Shown here: positions 47,781-57,838 of the stretch, piece by piece
Numbering within the stretch: position 1 is the stretch's first letter
Layout of the letters: each line of letters starts with the position of its first letter
NCBI GenBank assembly: GCA_019278155.1
Contig: JADMLC010000009.1
Span: 1-64,000 of the forward strand
Source of the DNA: Candidatus Kinetoplastidibacterium crithidiae
GTDB lineage: Bacteria; Pseudomonadota; Gammaproteobacteria; Burkholderiales; Burkholderiaceae_B
Length of the DNA: 64,000 nt
Reading direction: 5' to 3'
Translations under genes and position numbers: made by a program
The notes under the pieces: generated by a model
Database searches by the model: none
What the model was told of the DNA's origin: nothing
The model's input: the letters and a program-made list of their open reading frames with translations, nothing else

Positions 47781-48986
47781 ATGAATTCAGAAATAGCATC
47801 AAATTTGTCCATTATTAGAAAGGGTTGTGATGAATTATTGGTAGAACAAGATTTTATTCTCAAATTATCAAGAAGTTATTCTAATGGCACTCCTCTTCGT
47901 ATTAAGTTAGGATTAGATCCTACGGCTCCAGATATACATCTTGGCCATACTGTAGTCCTAAATAAATTAAGGCAATTACAAGATCTTGGTCATATTGTTG
48001 TATTTCTGATAGGTGATTTTACAGCTACTATTGGAGATCCTAGTGGTAGAAATGTAACTCGTCCTCCTTTAAGCAGAGAACAAATAGAGGAAAATGCAAA
48101 AACTTATTATAAACAAGCATCTTTGATACTAGATCAAAATAAAACTGAAGTTAGATATAATTCAGAATGGTCTGATCAATTAGGTTCTCGTGGTATTATT
48201 AAACTTGCTTCTAGTTATACTCTTGCTAGGATGTTGGAGCGGGATGATTTTACTAAAAGATATAAAGGTGGTATTTCTATAGCATTACATGAATTTTTAT
48301 ATCCATTGATACAAGGTTATGATTCAGTTGTTTTGAAATCCGATTTAGAAATCGGTGGAACTGATCAGAAATTTAATTTACTTGTAGGCAGGGAATTGCA
48401 AAAGGAATATGAACAAGAGCCTCAATGTGTCATGACAATGCCTTTATTAATAGGAACTGATGGCATTGCAAAAATGTCAAAATCCAAAAATAATTTTATA
48501 GCTATTAATGAAGATCCTGATGTTATGTTTGCTAAACTCATGTCAATTTCAGATGAGTTAATGTGGCAATATTTTGATTTATTATCTTTTAGATCTATAA
48601 GTGATATAAAAAAAATGCAACAAGATGTTAATTGTGGTCTTAATCCAAAAGAGATAAAAATTGCTTTAGCTATAGAAATAGTTTCTAGATTTCACTCTTC
48701 TAAGGAAGCTAATCAGGCATTACTAAATTTTAACAGTAGGTTTCGGGATGGTATGGTTCCAGAAAATATTGAAGAAATATATTTGGGAAGGGCTCCAATA
48801 AGCATAATAAATGCTATGTTTCGTTCAGGATTAACTTCCTCTAATTCTGAAGCTCAAAGACATATAGAACAGAGAGGAGTCAAGGTTAACGGGGAAAGAA
48901 TAGATAATAAATCTTTATTATTAGACAGAGGACTACACATTATTCAAATAGGTAAACGGAAATTTATAAAAATTCGTTTGGATTAG
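47781..48986 (+). CDS. tyrS: Tyrosyl-tRNA synthetase
   Basis: TyrS charges tRNA-Tyr. The 401-residue class I enzyme has the HIGH motif as HLGH (53-56) in [15 protein letters not shown], the KMSKS motif in KMSKSKNN, and a C-terminal S4-like RNA-binding domain (about 340-400). A 274-bp AT-rich gap with no gene precedes it. Confidence 0.97.
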   Translation: MNSEIASNLSIIRKGCDELLVEQDFILKLSRSYSNGTPLRIKLGLDPTAPDIHLGHTVVLNKLRQLQDLGHIVVFLIGDFTATIGDPSGRNVTRPPLSREQIEENAKTYYKQASLILDQNKTEVRYNSEWSDQLGSRGIIKLASSYTLARMLERDDFTKRYKGGISIALHEFLYPLIQGYDSVVLKSDLEIGGTDQKFNLLVGRELQKEYEQEPQCVMTMPLLIGTDGIAKMSKSKNNFIAINEDPDVMFAKLMSISDELMWQYFDLLSFRSISDIKKMQQDVNCGLNPKEIKIALAIEIVSRFHSSKEANQALLNFNSRFRDGMVPENIEEIYLGRAPISIINAMFRSGLTSSNSEAQRHIEQRGVKVNGERIDNKSLLLDRGLHIIQIGKRKFIKIRLD

Positions 48987-49094
48987 GTTTTAATTATATA
49001 TAGATGGGCGTGTATTAGATTTTTGATGTTTTTTGTGCCAAGTTAAAAAAATAATTGCAGTATTTTTTATAAATAGTTAAGAAAGGGAGCTGTT

Positions 49095-50342
49095 ATGCTT
49101 GAAAACAATCGTACTATTAGTCAAATGGATCCAGAATTGTGGAAGGCCATTCAAGAAGAGGCAGTTCGTCAGGAACAACATATAGAGCTTATCGCGTCTG
49201 AAAATTACACCAGTAAGGCAGTAATGGAGGCACAGGGGTCTTGTTTAACTAATAAATACGCAGAAGGTTATCCTGGTAAGAGATATTATGGTGGTTGTGA
49301 ATATGTTGATATAGTAGAACGTTTAGCCATAGATAGGCTGAAGGATTTATTTGGAGCTGAAGCAGCTAATGTACAGCCAAACTCAGGATCTCAAGCAAAT
49401 CAAGGTGTATATAATGCTGTTCTAAAACCTGGTGATACAGTTCTTGGAATGAGCCTTGCTGAAGGAGGGCATTTAACTCATGGTGCTTCTGTTAATTCTT
49501 CTGGAAAAACCTATAATTTTGTATCATATGGTTTAGATGAAAATGAAGTATTAGATTATAAAAATATTGAAGTGTTAGCCAAAAAACATAAGCCAAAGCT
49601 TATAGTAGTAGGAGCTTCTGCCTATTCATTGCAAATAGATTTTGAATATCTAGCTAAGATTGCTCATGATAATAACTCATTGTTAATGGCTGATATTGCT
49701 CATTATGCAGGATTAATAGCTGGTGGAGTTTATCCTAATGCTGTTCCTTATGCCGATTTTGTTACATCTACTACACATAAGTCTCTTCGTGGACCTAGAG
49801 GTGGGGTTATAATGATGAAATCTCAGTATGAACGCATTATAAATTCTGCTATTTTTCCAGGAATTCAAGGAGGGCCTTTAATGCATGTAATTGCTGGTAA
49901 AGCAGTTGCTTTTAAGGAAGCTCTTGATCCAAGCTTTAAGCAATATGCAAAACAAGTGTTAAATAACTCAAAAATAATGGCTGATACTTTAGTAAAAAGA
50001 GGTTTACGTATTGTATCAGGAAAAACCGAAAGTCACTTAATGTTGGTCGACTTGAGGTCCATAGGCATAAGTGGTAAAGATGCTGAAACATCTCTTGGTA
50101 AAGCTCATATCACAGTAAATAAAAATTCTATTCCTAATGATCCAGAGAGTCCATTCATTACTAGTGGTATTCGTTTGGGCACTTGTGCTGTTACTACTAG
50201 GGGTTTTATAGAGTCAGATGTTGAGCTTACTGCGAACTTAATTGCTGATGTTTTAGGTAATCCATACGATGATGCAAATATTAATAACGTGCGTAAGCAA
50301 GTTCATGAGTTAACATCTAGATTGCCTGTTTATAAAATATAG
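49095..50342 (+). CDS. glyA: Serine hydroxymethyltransferase
   Basis: GlyA interconverts serine and glycine and loads one-carbon units onto tetrahydrofolate. The 415-residue PLP enzyme has Lys229 in [13 protein letters not shown], the same position as in E. coli. The N-terminal IELIASEN and the YPGKRYYGG motifs are intact. AAAGGGAG gives a good ribosome-binding site. A perfect 12-bp hairpin follows, before nrdR. Confidence 0.98.
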   Translation: MLENNRTISQMDPELWKAIQEEAVRQEQHIELIASENYTSKAVMEAQGSCLTNKYAEGYPGKRYYGGCEYVDIVERLAIDRLKDLFGAEAANVQPNSGSQANQGVYNAVLKPGDTVLGMSLAEGGHLTHGASVNSSGKTYNFVSYGLDENEVLDYKNIEVLAKKHKPKLIVVGASAYSLQIDFEYLAKIAHDNNSLLMADIAHYAGLIAGGVYPNAVPYADFVTSTTHKSLRGPRGGVIMMKSQYERIINSAIFPGIQGGPLMHVIAGKAVAFKEALDPSFKQYAKQVLNNSKIMADTLVKRGLRIVSGKTESHLMLVDLRSIGISGKDAETSLGKAHITVNKNSIPNDPESPFITSGIRLGTCAVTTRGFIESDVELTANLIADVLGNPYDDANINNVRKQVHELTSRLPVYKI

Positions 50343-50359
50343 CTATTAGTTTTTAGGTT

Positions 50360-50405
50360 TTTGTATAGTCATTAGCTATATTATTAAAGTGTATGACTAT
50401 ACAAA
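50360..50405 (+). terminator. Terminator between glyA and nrdR
   Basis: Arms 50360-50371 and 50394-50405 form a perfect 12-bp stem with a 22-base loop, followed by T-rich sequence (TTGTTTTTGATTTTTTG). It lies 18 bp after glyA. nrdR starts 34 bp later, so the hairpin may separate or only attenuate the two. Confidence 0.72.
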
Positions 50406-50438
50406 TTGTTTTTGATTTTTTGTAAAAGTTTATTTTTT

Positions 50439-50885
50439 ATGAGGTGTCCTTTTTGTTGCCATTGTGAAACCCAGGTGATGGATAGTCGTGTTTCAGATGA
50501 TAAAGATTCAATTCGTAGAAGAAGACGTTGTCTTTTATGTGATAAAAGATTTACTACATATGAGAAGGTCGAGTTATTTTTTCCTTCTGTAATTAAAAAA
50601 AATGGATCAAGATGTGATTACGATGTTAGTAAATTACGTAGAAGTATTTTTATAGCTTTACGCAAACGTTCTGTAAATTCAGATGATTTGGAAAAATCTG
50701 TATTTAATATAGAGAAATTGATACTATCAAGTGGTATGCGTGATGTAACCACAGAGTATATTGGAGAGCTAGTTATGCAGGAATTAAAAATTCTAGACAA
50801 GGTAGCTTATATTAGATTTGCCTCAGTTTACAAAAGTTTTAAAAATATAGATGAGTTTATAAAATTAATACAAGAGGTAATATAG
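50439..50885 (+). CDS. nrdR: Transcriptional repressor NrdR
   Basis: NrdR represses ribonucleotide reductase genes when dATP is high. The 148-residue protein has a zinc ribbon (Cys3, Cys6, Cys31, Cys34) with the basic RRRRRCLLC segment and an ATP cone from about 48 (VIKKNGSRCDYDVSKLRRSI). I chose the ATG at 50439 (MRCPFC is the universal family start); the longer frame adds 11 codons from a TTG. Likely targets are the two boxes before nrdA. It precedes ribD by 31 bp, the common nrdR-ribD order. Confidence 0.97.
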   Translation: MRCPFCCHCETQVMDSRVSDDKDSIRRRRRCLLCDKRFTTYEKVELFFPSVIKKNGSRCDYDVSKLRRSIFIALRKRSVNSDDLEKSVFNIEKLILSSGMRDVTTEYIGELVMQELKILDKVAYIRFASVYKSFKNIDEFIKLIQEVI

Positions 50886-50916
50886 TTCTTATTAAATTTT
50901 TTAACAGAATCATTTT

Positions 50917-52068
50917 ATGTCTGATTTAAGTAATTTTTCTGATGAATTTTGGATGTCTCAAGCTTTAGATTTGGCTAGAAGTTCTATTTGTGTAGCATGG
51001 CCTAATCCAAGTGTTGGCTGCATTATAGTCAAGAATAATTTCTGTATAGGTAGAGGTTCTACTCAGTCATTTGGAGGATCTCATGCTGAAGTATGTGCTT
51101 TGCATGATGCCATGAGTAAACAGTATATTCTGGAAGGATCTACCATATATGTAACATTGGAACCTTGTTGTCATTATGGGAAAACTCCACCATGTGTTGA
51201 TGCTTTATTAAAAGCAAAACCAAAAAGTGTTGTTATAGCTGTATTAGATCCAAATCCAGTGGTGAATGGCAAAAGTATAAAAATATTGGAATCAGCAGGC
51301 ATAAAGGTAAAAATAGGAATTTGTGCGGAAGAGGCAATATGGTTAAATATTGGTTTTTTTTCTAGAATTATAACATGTTTGCCTTGGGTCAGATCAAAAA
51401 TAGCATCATCATTAGATGGTAGAAGTTCTTTATATAATAAAAGTTCACAATGGATAACATCGGAAAGTTCACGTGAGGATGGTCATTATTGGAGAGCTCG
51501 CAGTGGGGCAATTTTAACCGGTATAGGAACAATCATAAATGATAATCCTGTTTTAACAGTTAGGCATTTTCCAGTATCCAGAAATCCTATTAAAGCAATT
51601 ATAGACGATGAGTTTTTAATTGATCCTAATTCTAATATTTTTGATGGTTCTAGAGTAGTTATATTTACAGCTATTAATAATAAAGAAAAAGATAAAAAGA
51701 TTATTGATAAGAATGGCGAGATCGTTATAGTAGATGGTATAGATAAACATTCGAATAGGATAAATTTATCTAGCGTAATGAAATGGTTTGCTAAAAACTG
51801 TATTAATGAAGTCCATGTTGAAGCAGGACCTGGATTAAATGGAAAGTTACTAAGAAACAGTTTGATAGATGAGATTGTATTATACATGGCTCCAATTGTA
51901 ATTGGGGATGCAAATACATTTATAAAAATGCCAGCTATAGATCATCTAAAAGATGCGGTTGCTTTCTCCACTCTTGAATCAAAATTAATTGATAATGATA
52001 TAAGAATAAGGTTATATAACCATGATAGGTGGAATTGGATAAAAAAAACATGCATTTACAAAAAATGA
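50917..52068 (+). CDS. ribD: Bifunctional riboflavin deaminase/reductase RibD
   Basis: RibD deaminates and then reduces the pyrimidine intermediate of riboflavin synthesis. The 383-residue protein has the deaminase domain with zinc ligands in HAEVC (56-60) and EPCCHYGKTPPC (82-93), and a C-terminal NADPH reductase domain from about 150 with WITSESSREDGHYWRAR. Length is near E. coli (367). It lies 19 bp upstream of the ribE start. Confidence 0.96.
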   Translation: MSDLSNFSDEFWMSQALDLARSSICVAWPNPSVGCIIVKNNFCIGRGSTQSFGGSHAEVCALHDAMSKQYILEGSTIYVTLEPCCHYGKTPPCVDALLKAKPKSVVIAVLDPNPVVNGKSIKILESAGIKVKIGICAEEAIWLNIGFFSRIITCLPWVRSKIASSLDGRSSLYNKSSQWITSESSREDGHYWRARSGAILTGIGTIINDNPVLTVRHFPVSRNPIKAIIDDEFLIDPNSNIFDGSRVVIFTAINNKEKDKKIIDKNGEIVIVDGIDKHSNRINLSSVMKWFAKNCINEVHVEAGPGLNGKLLRNSLIDEIVLYMAPIVIGDANTFIKMPAIDHLKDAVAFSTLESKLIDNDIRIRLYNHDRWNWIKKTCIYKK

Positions 52069-52087
52069 ATTAATAATGGATTTGATT

Positions 52088-52708
52088 ATGTTTACAGGGA
52101 TAATAGAAGATATTGGTTGTATAACTCATGTATATGATAGTTCTAATTTAAAAAATATTAATAATGGTGTTAGGCTATTTGTAGAAGTCAACAATATAGA
52201 CCTAAAGACTATTTCTATAGGAGATTCTGTATCTATACAAGGTGCATGTATGACCGTTACTAATATAGAAGGTAGTGGTTTTTATGTTGATATTTCACAA
52301 GAAAGTTTGAGATGTACAGTAGGCCTTTCTTCCATAGGAGAAGTGAATCTTGAAAGAGCTTTAAAATTAGAATCAAGAATTGGTGGTCATATATTGTATG
52401 GTCATGTGGATTGTATAGGTAAAGTATATGATTTTAGTCCTTGTGGTGAATCTAAAGAATTAATTATAGATATTCCTACAGATTTTGCTAGATTTGTGGC
52501 TTATAAAGGATCTATAGCAATTAATGGTGTTAGTTTAACTACTAATTCAGTTGTAGACTATAATGATTTTTCTAGAGTTGCCATCAATATTATTCCACAT
52601 ACTCAGATTTCTACCACTTTGCATAAATTATCAAAAAACGATTTTGTGAATATAGAAATAGATAGTATTGCTAGATATGTTGAACGAATTTTAACTTTTG
52701 ATAAATAA
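52088..52708 (+). CDS. ribE: Riboflavin synthase, alpha chain
   Basis: This enzyme (named RibC in E. coli) dismutates two lumazine molecules to riboflavin. The 206-residue protein has two repeated barrels: the first opens MFTGIIEDIG and contains SVSIQGACMTV, the second has GGHILYGHVD and SIAINGVSLTT. I chose the ATG at 52088 since the family starts MFTG; an ATG 4 codons earlier is also possible. ribBA and ribH, which often follow, are not here; a tRNA gene comes next. Confidence 0.95.
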   Translation: MFTGIIEDIGCITHVYDSSNLKNINNGVRLFVEVNNIDLKTISIGDSVSIQGACMTVTNIEGSGFYVDISQESLRCTVGLSSIGEVNLERALKLESRIGGHILYGHVDCIGKVYDFSPCGESKELIIDIPTDFARFVAYKGSIAINGVSLTTNSVVDYNDFSRVAINIIPHTQISTTLHKLSKNDFVNIEIDSIARYVERILTFDK

Positions 52709-52712
52709 AATA

Positions 52713-52721
52713 TGCTACAAT
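52713..52721 (+). promoter_or_regulatory. Extended -10 promoter element for tRNA-Ser
   Basis: TGCTACAAT fits the extended -10 form TGnTATAAT with one mismatch. It would start transcription about 13 bases before the mature tRNA. No good -35 is visible. Confidence 0.4.
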
Positions 52722-52740
52722 AAAAAATCATTATGTTTTA

Positions 52741-52831
52741 GGACAGGTGGCCGAGTGGTTGAAGGCGCACGCCTGGAAAGCGTGTATACGTTTATAGCGT
52801 ATCGGGGGTTCGAATCCCCCTCTGTCCGCCA
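52741..52831 (+). tRNA. tRNA-Ser (GGA anticodon)
   Basis: The 91-nt sequence folds as a class II tRNA. The acceptor stem is GGACAGG paired with TCTGTCC, with an encoded CCA end. The D-arm region is GGCCGAGTGGTTGAAGGC. The anticodon loop is CTGGAAA with anticodon GGA. The variable arm is long, as expected for serine, and the T-arm is GGGGGTTCGAATCCCCC. It reads UCC/UCU codons. It sits between ribE and the convergent ABC exporter gene. Confidence 0.97.
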
Positions 52832-52838
52832 CAGAATA

Positions 52839-54677
52839 TTATCTTGTTAGATGTCTAGATTGTTTATCCCAAAGTGTTTGATATATTCCTTCTTTTGATA
52901 TAAGTTCTTTATGTGTTCCTGAATCAACAATTGTTCCCTTACTGATTATAATAATTCTGTCCATTTTTAGAATAGTAGATAGTCTATGAGCAATAGTTAT
53001 AACAGTTTTTCCAATCATCATATCTTCTAGGTTTTGTTGGATTATAGATTCAGTTTCAGAATCTAAGGCTGAAGTTGCTTCATCTAGTATGATTATTGGG
53101 GAATTTTTTAGTAGTGCTCGAGCAATAGCTATCCTTTGTTTTTGTCCTCCAGATAGTTTTATACCTCTTTCTCCAACATGTGCATCTAGTCCGATATTTC
53201 CATTAGTATCTGTAATGCTATATATAAAATCTAATTTTGTTTTTTTTATGACGTTTTTTAATTGTTCTTCTGATATATTATTAGCACCGCAAATAAGATT
53301 ATCTCGTATAGATCTATGTAATAAAGAAACATCTTGTGTAACTACACTTATTTGGGATCTTAAACTGTCTTGTGTAACATATTTAATGTTTTGCCCATCT
53401 ATATATATAGATCCATTTTTCACTTCATGTAATCTAAGTAATAAATGAATTAATGTTGATTTTCCTGCCCCAGATGGTCCAACTATAGCTATTTTTTCTT
53501 TTGATTTGATTGTTAATGTTAGATTTGTTATAACCTCATATTTTTTTTCATAGGCAAAGAATACTGAATCAAATTTGATTTCTCCATCCGTTATTTTTAA
53601 GATATTTGATTTATCAAAATCCTCAATCTCTCTAGATTGAGATATTGTTCCAATGCTATCTTGTACAACTCCTACATTTTCAAATATGTTTTTTACCACC
53701 CACATTAGCCAACTTGACATATTATTTATTCTTATTACTAAGCTTATAGCTAAAGTAATATCTCCTAGAGATATTACGCTTTTACTCCATAGCCATAACG
53801 CTATTCCTGCTGTTGACACTATCAATAGACCGTTAATAGCAGTTAGTGCTGTATCCATTTCTGTTATAAGTCTTAAAGCTAATTGATGTGTTTTTATTTG
53901 TTCTACCATTGTCTTTTTAGCATATTCTTCTTCTTGTTTTGTATGCGAGAACAGTTTAATAGTAATTATATTTGAATAAGTATCTACAATTAGTCCAATT
54001 AATTTAGATCTAGTTTCAGATGAGATGGTAGAGCGTTTTTGAATTAGTGGAATATAATGAGCAAGAAAGAATATATATATAATGATCCAAATGAATAGAG
54101 GAAATATTAAATGCCAGTCAGTTTGTGAGAATATAAATATTGCACTGCTTGTATAAACAACCACATGCCAAATTGCTTCTATTGCTTGTATTGCAGAATC
54201 TCTTAATGCCGCACCAGTCTGTATAACTCTATTAGATATTCTTCCAGCAAAGTCATTATAGAAAAAACTAATGCTTTGTTTAAGAATATATTTATGATTT
54301 TGCCATCTTATTAATGCTGCCATATTAGATGTAATAGTTTGTTGAACTAGCAGGTCATGTAAAGCAAATATGATAGGTCGACAAATCAATATTACTACTG
54401 TCATTACTAACAATTCTTTATAATGTGTTCCAAATATTTTTTCAGGATTACTTGATTGTGCTAAGTCTATTATATTTGCTACATATTTGAATAATGCAAT
54501 TTCAACTAAAGAAACTCCCAGTCCTATAAAGAGCAAAATTATCAAGATCGTTTTTATTTGTTTTAGGTAGTAGTAAAAAAACGAAGATACTTTGTATGGA
54601 GGTGGAATATCTGGTGTCTCTCTGAATGGATCAATCAGATTTTCAAAATATGAAAAACATGACTTTTCATCAGACAT
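52839..54677 (-). CDS. ABC exporter, fused permease and ATPase
   Basis: The 612-residue half-transporter has an N-terminal cytoplasmic stretch, six membrane helices (about 35-340) and an ATPase domain. Walker A GPSGAGKST is at 400-408, LSGGQ at 508-512, Walker B ends at Asp532-Glu533, and the H-loop is IAHRLST. All catalytic motifs are canonical. It forms a homodimer or pairs with an unseen partner. It resembles multidrug/lipid-type exporters of Burkholderiales, but the N-terminus is not that of MsbA, and the substrate is unknown. A tRNA gene converges on it with 7 bp between. Confidence 0.92.
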   Translation of the reverse strand: MSDEKSCFSYFENLIDPFRETPDIPPPYKVSSFFYYYLKQIKTILIILLFIGLGVSLVEIALFKYVANIIDLAQSSNPEKIFGTHYKELLVMTVVILICRPIIFALHDLLVQQTITSNMAALIRWQNHKYILKQSISFFYNDFAGRISNRVIQTGAALRDSAIQAIEAIWHVVVYTSSAIFIFSQTDWHLIFPLFIWIIIYIFFLAHYIPLIQKRSTISSETRSKLIGLIVDTYSNIITIKLFSHTKQEEEYAKKTMVEQIKTHQLALRLITEMDTALTAINGLLIVSTAGIALWLWSKSVISLGDITLAISLVIRINNMSSWLMWVVKNIFENVGVVQDSIGTISQSREIEDFDKSNILKITDGEIKFDSVFFAYEKKYEVITNLTLTIKSKEKIAIVGPSGAGKSTLIHLLLRLHEVKNGSIYIDGQNIKYVTQDSLRSQISVVTQDVSLLHRSIRDNLICGANNISEEQLKNVIKKTKLDFIYSITDTNGNIGLDAHVGERGIKLSGGQKQRIAIARALLKNSPIIILDEATSALDSETESIIQQNLEDMMIGKTVITIAHRLSTILKMDRIIIISKGTIVDSGTHKELISKEGIYQTLWDKQSRHLTR

Positions 54678-54771
54678 AATACTTCCCTGAATAAATTAGA
54701 ATTAAATTGTTTAATGATATAACACTAAAGCTGATTTTCCAAAACATATATCATAGTTTTTTTTATGTTTT

Positions 54772-55548
54772 CTAACATAATCCTACCACATTAGAAAATC
54801 CAGCATCTACGTGTATTATTTCACTAGTTATTCCAGACGATAAATTTGATAATAAAAAAGAAGCTACGTTTCCTATGTCTTCAGTTGTGACATTTCTTTT
54901 TAGTGGTGCATTATTCTCGACAACTTTTAGTATATTTGAGAAATCTTTTATCCCACTTGCTGCTAATGTTTTTATTGGTCCAGAAGATATCCCATTGATT
55001 CTTATTCCATTTGATCCTAAATCATTAGCTAGATACCTTATGCTAGCTTCTAAAGAGGCCTTTGCTAGTCCCATCATATTATAGTTTGGTACAAATCTTT
55101 CAGATCCTATATAACTTAGTGTAACTATAGATGCATTTTTATTCATTAAAGGTAATAATGTTTTTGTTAAAGCAGGTAAGCTATAGGAGGAAATTTCATG
55201 TGCAATACGAAAATTTTCTCTATTGAAACCATCTAAGAATTTATCGGATATAGAGTTTTTATTTGCAAAAGCTATTGAGTGGACTAAACCATCTAGATTA
55301 TTCCAATGTTCTGAGAGCTCAATTTTTAAGTTTTCTATGGAATCATCATTACTTACATCGCAAGGTAAGCATATTTTACAATCTAGCTCTTTGGACAGTT
55401 CTATAACACGATCTTTCATTTTATTTGTTACATATGTTAGAGCTAATTCTGCTCCTTGATTTTTACAGGATTTTGCTATTCCATATGCAATAGAGCGGTT
55501 TGATATCACACCTGTAATTAAAATTTTTTTTGATTTCAAAAAACCCAT
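54772..55548 (-). CDS. fabI: Enoyl-ACP reductase (NADH)
   Basis: FabI reduces the trans-2-enoyl-ACP double bond in the last step of each fatty-acid elongation cycle. The 258-residue protein has active-site Tyr146, Tyr156 and Lys163 at exactly the E. coli positions, and the NAD loop ITGVISNRSIAYGIA. It is the third gene of a gloB-mltD-fabI run on the minus strand, 28 bp after mltD. Confidence 0.97.
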   Translation of the reverse strand: MGFLKSKKILITGVISNRSIAYGIAKSCKNQGAELALTYVTNKMKDRVIELSKELDCKICLPCDVSNDDSIENLKIELSEHWNNLDGLVHSIAFANKNSISDKFLDGFNRENFRIAHEISSYSLPALTKTLLPLMNKNASIVTLSYIGSERFVPNYNMMGLAKASLEASIRYLANDLGSNGIRINGISSGPIKTLAASGIKDFSNILKVVENNAPLKRNVTTEDIGNVASFLLSNLSSGITSEIIHVDAGFSNVVGLC

Positions 55549-55576
55549 TAGTCTACTCCTTAATAGATGAAGATTT

Positions 55577-56869
55577 TTATTTTTTATAAGGTAACTTTAT
55601 TTTTTTGCCATATTTGATAGTATCGTCCTTTAATTTATTTAGATAGCGTATTTCTGTGATAGTTGTGTTATGTTGTTTCGCTATTTTTGATAAAGTATCT
55701 CCAGGGCGTATAAGATATTCATAAGTTTTTTTATTTGTATATTTTTTGTTTGCTTCTAAAGAAAGAACTTTTTTTTGTTCTATTAACAGTAGTTGTCCAG
55801 ATGCTGTTTTTTGTTGAATTCTTATATTATTGATTTTTTTTAATTTTGTTTCAGAAATTCCAAATTTTTGAGCTATCGAAAAGAAAGTTTCACCATCTTT
55901 AGATTTATATATTTTCCAATTACTTAAGTTATCTGTAAATTTTTTTAAATTTGTATGGAATTTGTCTATATTTTTTGCTGGCAACAAAATTGTTTGTGAA
56001 TATTTAGAGGATATTACTGGTCTATTGTGAGATGGATTGAGAGCTTTGAATTCTTCAAGTGATATTTCTGCTAATTTTGCAGCTACTTCAATATCAATAT
56101 CTCTATTTTTTTTTACTGTTTTGAAGTATGGTTTATTTTCCACCTTAGGTAAATCAATACCATATTTTTGTGGGTTTGCAATAATATTTTTTACAGCTTG
56201 TAGTTTTGGTACATAATTGGTAGTTTCTTTTGGAAGTTGAAGATTTATATATTTTGTAGATTTGTTAGATTTTTTATTTTTTTCTATAGCTTTTTGGACG
56301 ACTGATTCACCACAATTATATGACGCTAGTGCAAGATGCCAATCTCCTTGTCTCTTATATAGAGATTCTAAGTAATCTAGGGCAGCATATGTTGATATTA
56401 TTGGATCTCTTCTTTCATCTAGCCACCAATTTTGCTTTAAATTGAAGTGTTTGGCCGTTCTAGGTACAAACTGCCATAATCCAGAAGCTTTATTTTTTGA
56501 AATTGCAGAAGGATCATAAGCACTTTCTATAAAAGGCATAAGAGCTAGTTCAGTCGGCAGTCCTCTATTATTGATTTCATTAACTACAAAGTATAGATAT
56601 TTTACAGATCTTTCAGCAATACGTTTTATAGATTCAGGGTGATCTTTATAATATTGAGTCCATTGTTTTGATAAATTATTGTTTAAATTAGTAATTTGAA
56701 AACCTTCTCTAATTACATCCCATATATCATTAGGAGCACTAGCATTGCTAGTAAGAATTATGCTTTTTAATTGTCCTATTTGTGGACGCACAAGCATAGT
56801 ACATCCCGTTATAAGGGCACATATAAAGATAAAATAAAATTGTATAATTAAGTGTTTTTTAAGACGCAT
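55577..56869 (-). CDS. mltD: Membrane-bound lytic murein transglycosylase D
   Basis: MltD cleaves murein glycan strands, leaving 1,6-anhydro ends. The 430-residue protein is a predicted lipoprotein, with lipobox ITGC and lipidated Cys23. The SLT domain (about 95-230) has catalytic Glu115 in PFIESAYDP and GLWQFVPRTAK. Two LysM murein-binding repeats lie at about 340-372 and 385-428 (RPGDTLSKIAKQHNT). The start overlaps the gloB end by 11 bp, so translation is coupled. Confidence 0.95.
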   Translation of the reverse strand: MRLKKHLIIQFYFIFICALITGCTMLVRPQIGQLKSIILTSNASAPNDIWDVIREGFQITNLNNNLSKQWTQYYKDHPESIKRIAERSVKYLYFVVNEINNRGLPTELALMPFIESAYDPSAISKNKASGLWQFVPRTAKHFNLKQNWWLDERRDPIISTYAALDYLESLYKRQGDWHLALASYNCGESVVQKAIEKNKKSNKSTKYINLQLPKETTNYVPKLQAVKNIIANPQKYGIDLPKVENKPYFKTVKKNRDIDIEVAAKLAEISLEEFKALNPSHNRPVISSKYSQTILLPAKNIDKFHTNLKKFTDNLSNWKIYKSKDGETFFSIAQKFGISETKLKKINNIRIQQKTASGQLLLIEQKKVLSLEANKKYTNKKTYEYLIRPGDTLSKIAKQHNTTITEIRYLNKLKDDTIKYGKKIKLPYKK

Positions 56870-57674
56870 TTTTCCATTTTCTTAATTCTATAAAGACATC
56901 TATTTGTGATTTAAGTTGGATTTTAGCATGCAAAGAGGCTGATTTGACGATATCGATATAATCTGTTCTTAGAAATGGGTTAATATATGATTCTTTAATA
57001 ATAGAGGAGGGTATGGTTGGGTAACCATGTTTTCTCAATAATTTTGCATGTTTATAGCAATATTGCAAGTATCTGTTATTCTTATCAACATCCATTGCCC
57101 AAATTAGATTGCTTATAGTATATTCATGAGCACAGAAAATTACAGTGCTTAGTGGTAGACTACAGAGTTTTTTAAGTGAATCAAACATTTGTATATAATT
57201 ATTTTCTAAAACTCGTCCACATCCAGCTGAAAATAGAACATCACCACAAAATAAAACTTTATGATTTTTAATTGTTTTTCCATAAAAGGCGATGTGATCA
57301 TCAGTATGACCAGGAACATCTATTATTTTTAATTTAATATCAAGCTCATGGAATTCAATAATATCATTTTCTATTAAATGATTGTTACAAAATGGTAATT
57401 TAGATCTCTTTGATGCAAATACTGGGGCATTATATCTTTTAGATAGTCTTTCTGCACCTGCTGTATGATCTTTATGATGATGAGTAATTAGTATGGCAAT
57501 AAGTTCTAATGAATATTTTTCTATAAATTTTGATACTACTTCATAATCACCAGGATCTATTACTGCAATTTTTCCATTTTTTATTATAGACCATACGTAA
57601 TTGTCTTCAAAGGTTTCTAGTGGGAGAATTCCTCCAAATTTTATAATTCTATCAACAAATTTTCTATCTAACAT
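56859..57674 (-). CDS. gloB: Hydroxyacylglutathione hydrolase (glyoxalase II)
   Basis: GloB hydrolyses S-lactoylglutathione to lactate and glutathione, finishing methylglyoxal detoxification. The metallo-beta-lactamase-fold protein has the metal motif THHHKDHTAG (His65, His67, Asp69, His70), GHTDDHIAF and FCGDVLF. It has 271 residues (E. coli 251), owing to an N-terminal extension before LPLETFEDNYVW. Some of this may be untranslated if an internal start is used. It begins the gloB-mltD-fabI run. Confidence 0.95.
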   Translation of the reverse strand: MLDRKFVDRIIKFGGILPLETFEDNYVWSIIKNGKIAVIDPGDYEVVSKFIEKYSLELIAILITHHHKDHTAGAERLSKRYNAPVFASKRSKLPFCNNHLIENDIIEFHELDIKLKIIDVPGHTDDHIAFYGKTIKNHKVLFCGDVLFSAGCGRVLENNYIQMFDSLKKLCSLPLSTVIFCAHEYTISNLIWAMDVDKNNRYLQYCYKHAKLLRKHGYPTIPSSIIKESYINPFLRTDYIDIVKSASLHAKIQLKSQIDVFIELRKWKNAS

Positions 57675-57838
57675 TTATGTATCCCGTATTTCTTATATGT
57701 TCTAATCTTATTCATTTTTGAAGTTAAATAATCTATTTATAGAACTAATGTTTTTATCTATAAAGAATCGAAGTAAGTATATAATATACAGATTATAATT
57801 CGACTGTAAGTCTATTACTTATTAAATTAGATAATTCT

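Noticed and set aside
52839..54677. Calling the ABC exporter MsbA
   Set aside because: The ATPase domain is generic and the N-terminal stretch with a proline-rich lead is unlike MsbA; given decayed lptG the assignment would mislead.
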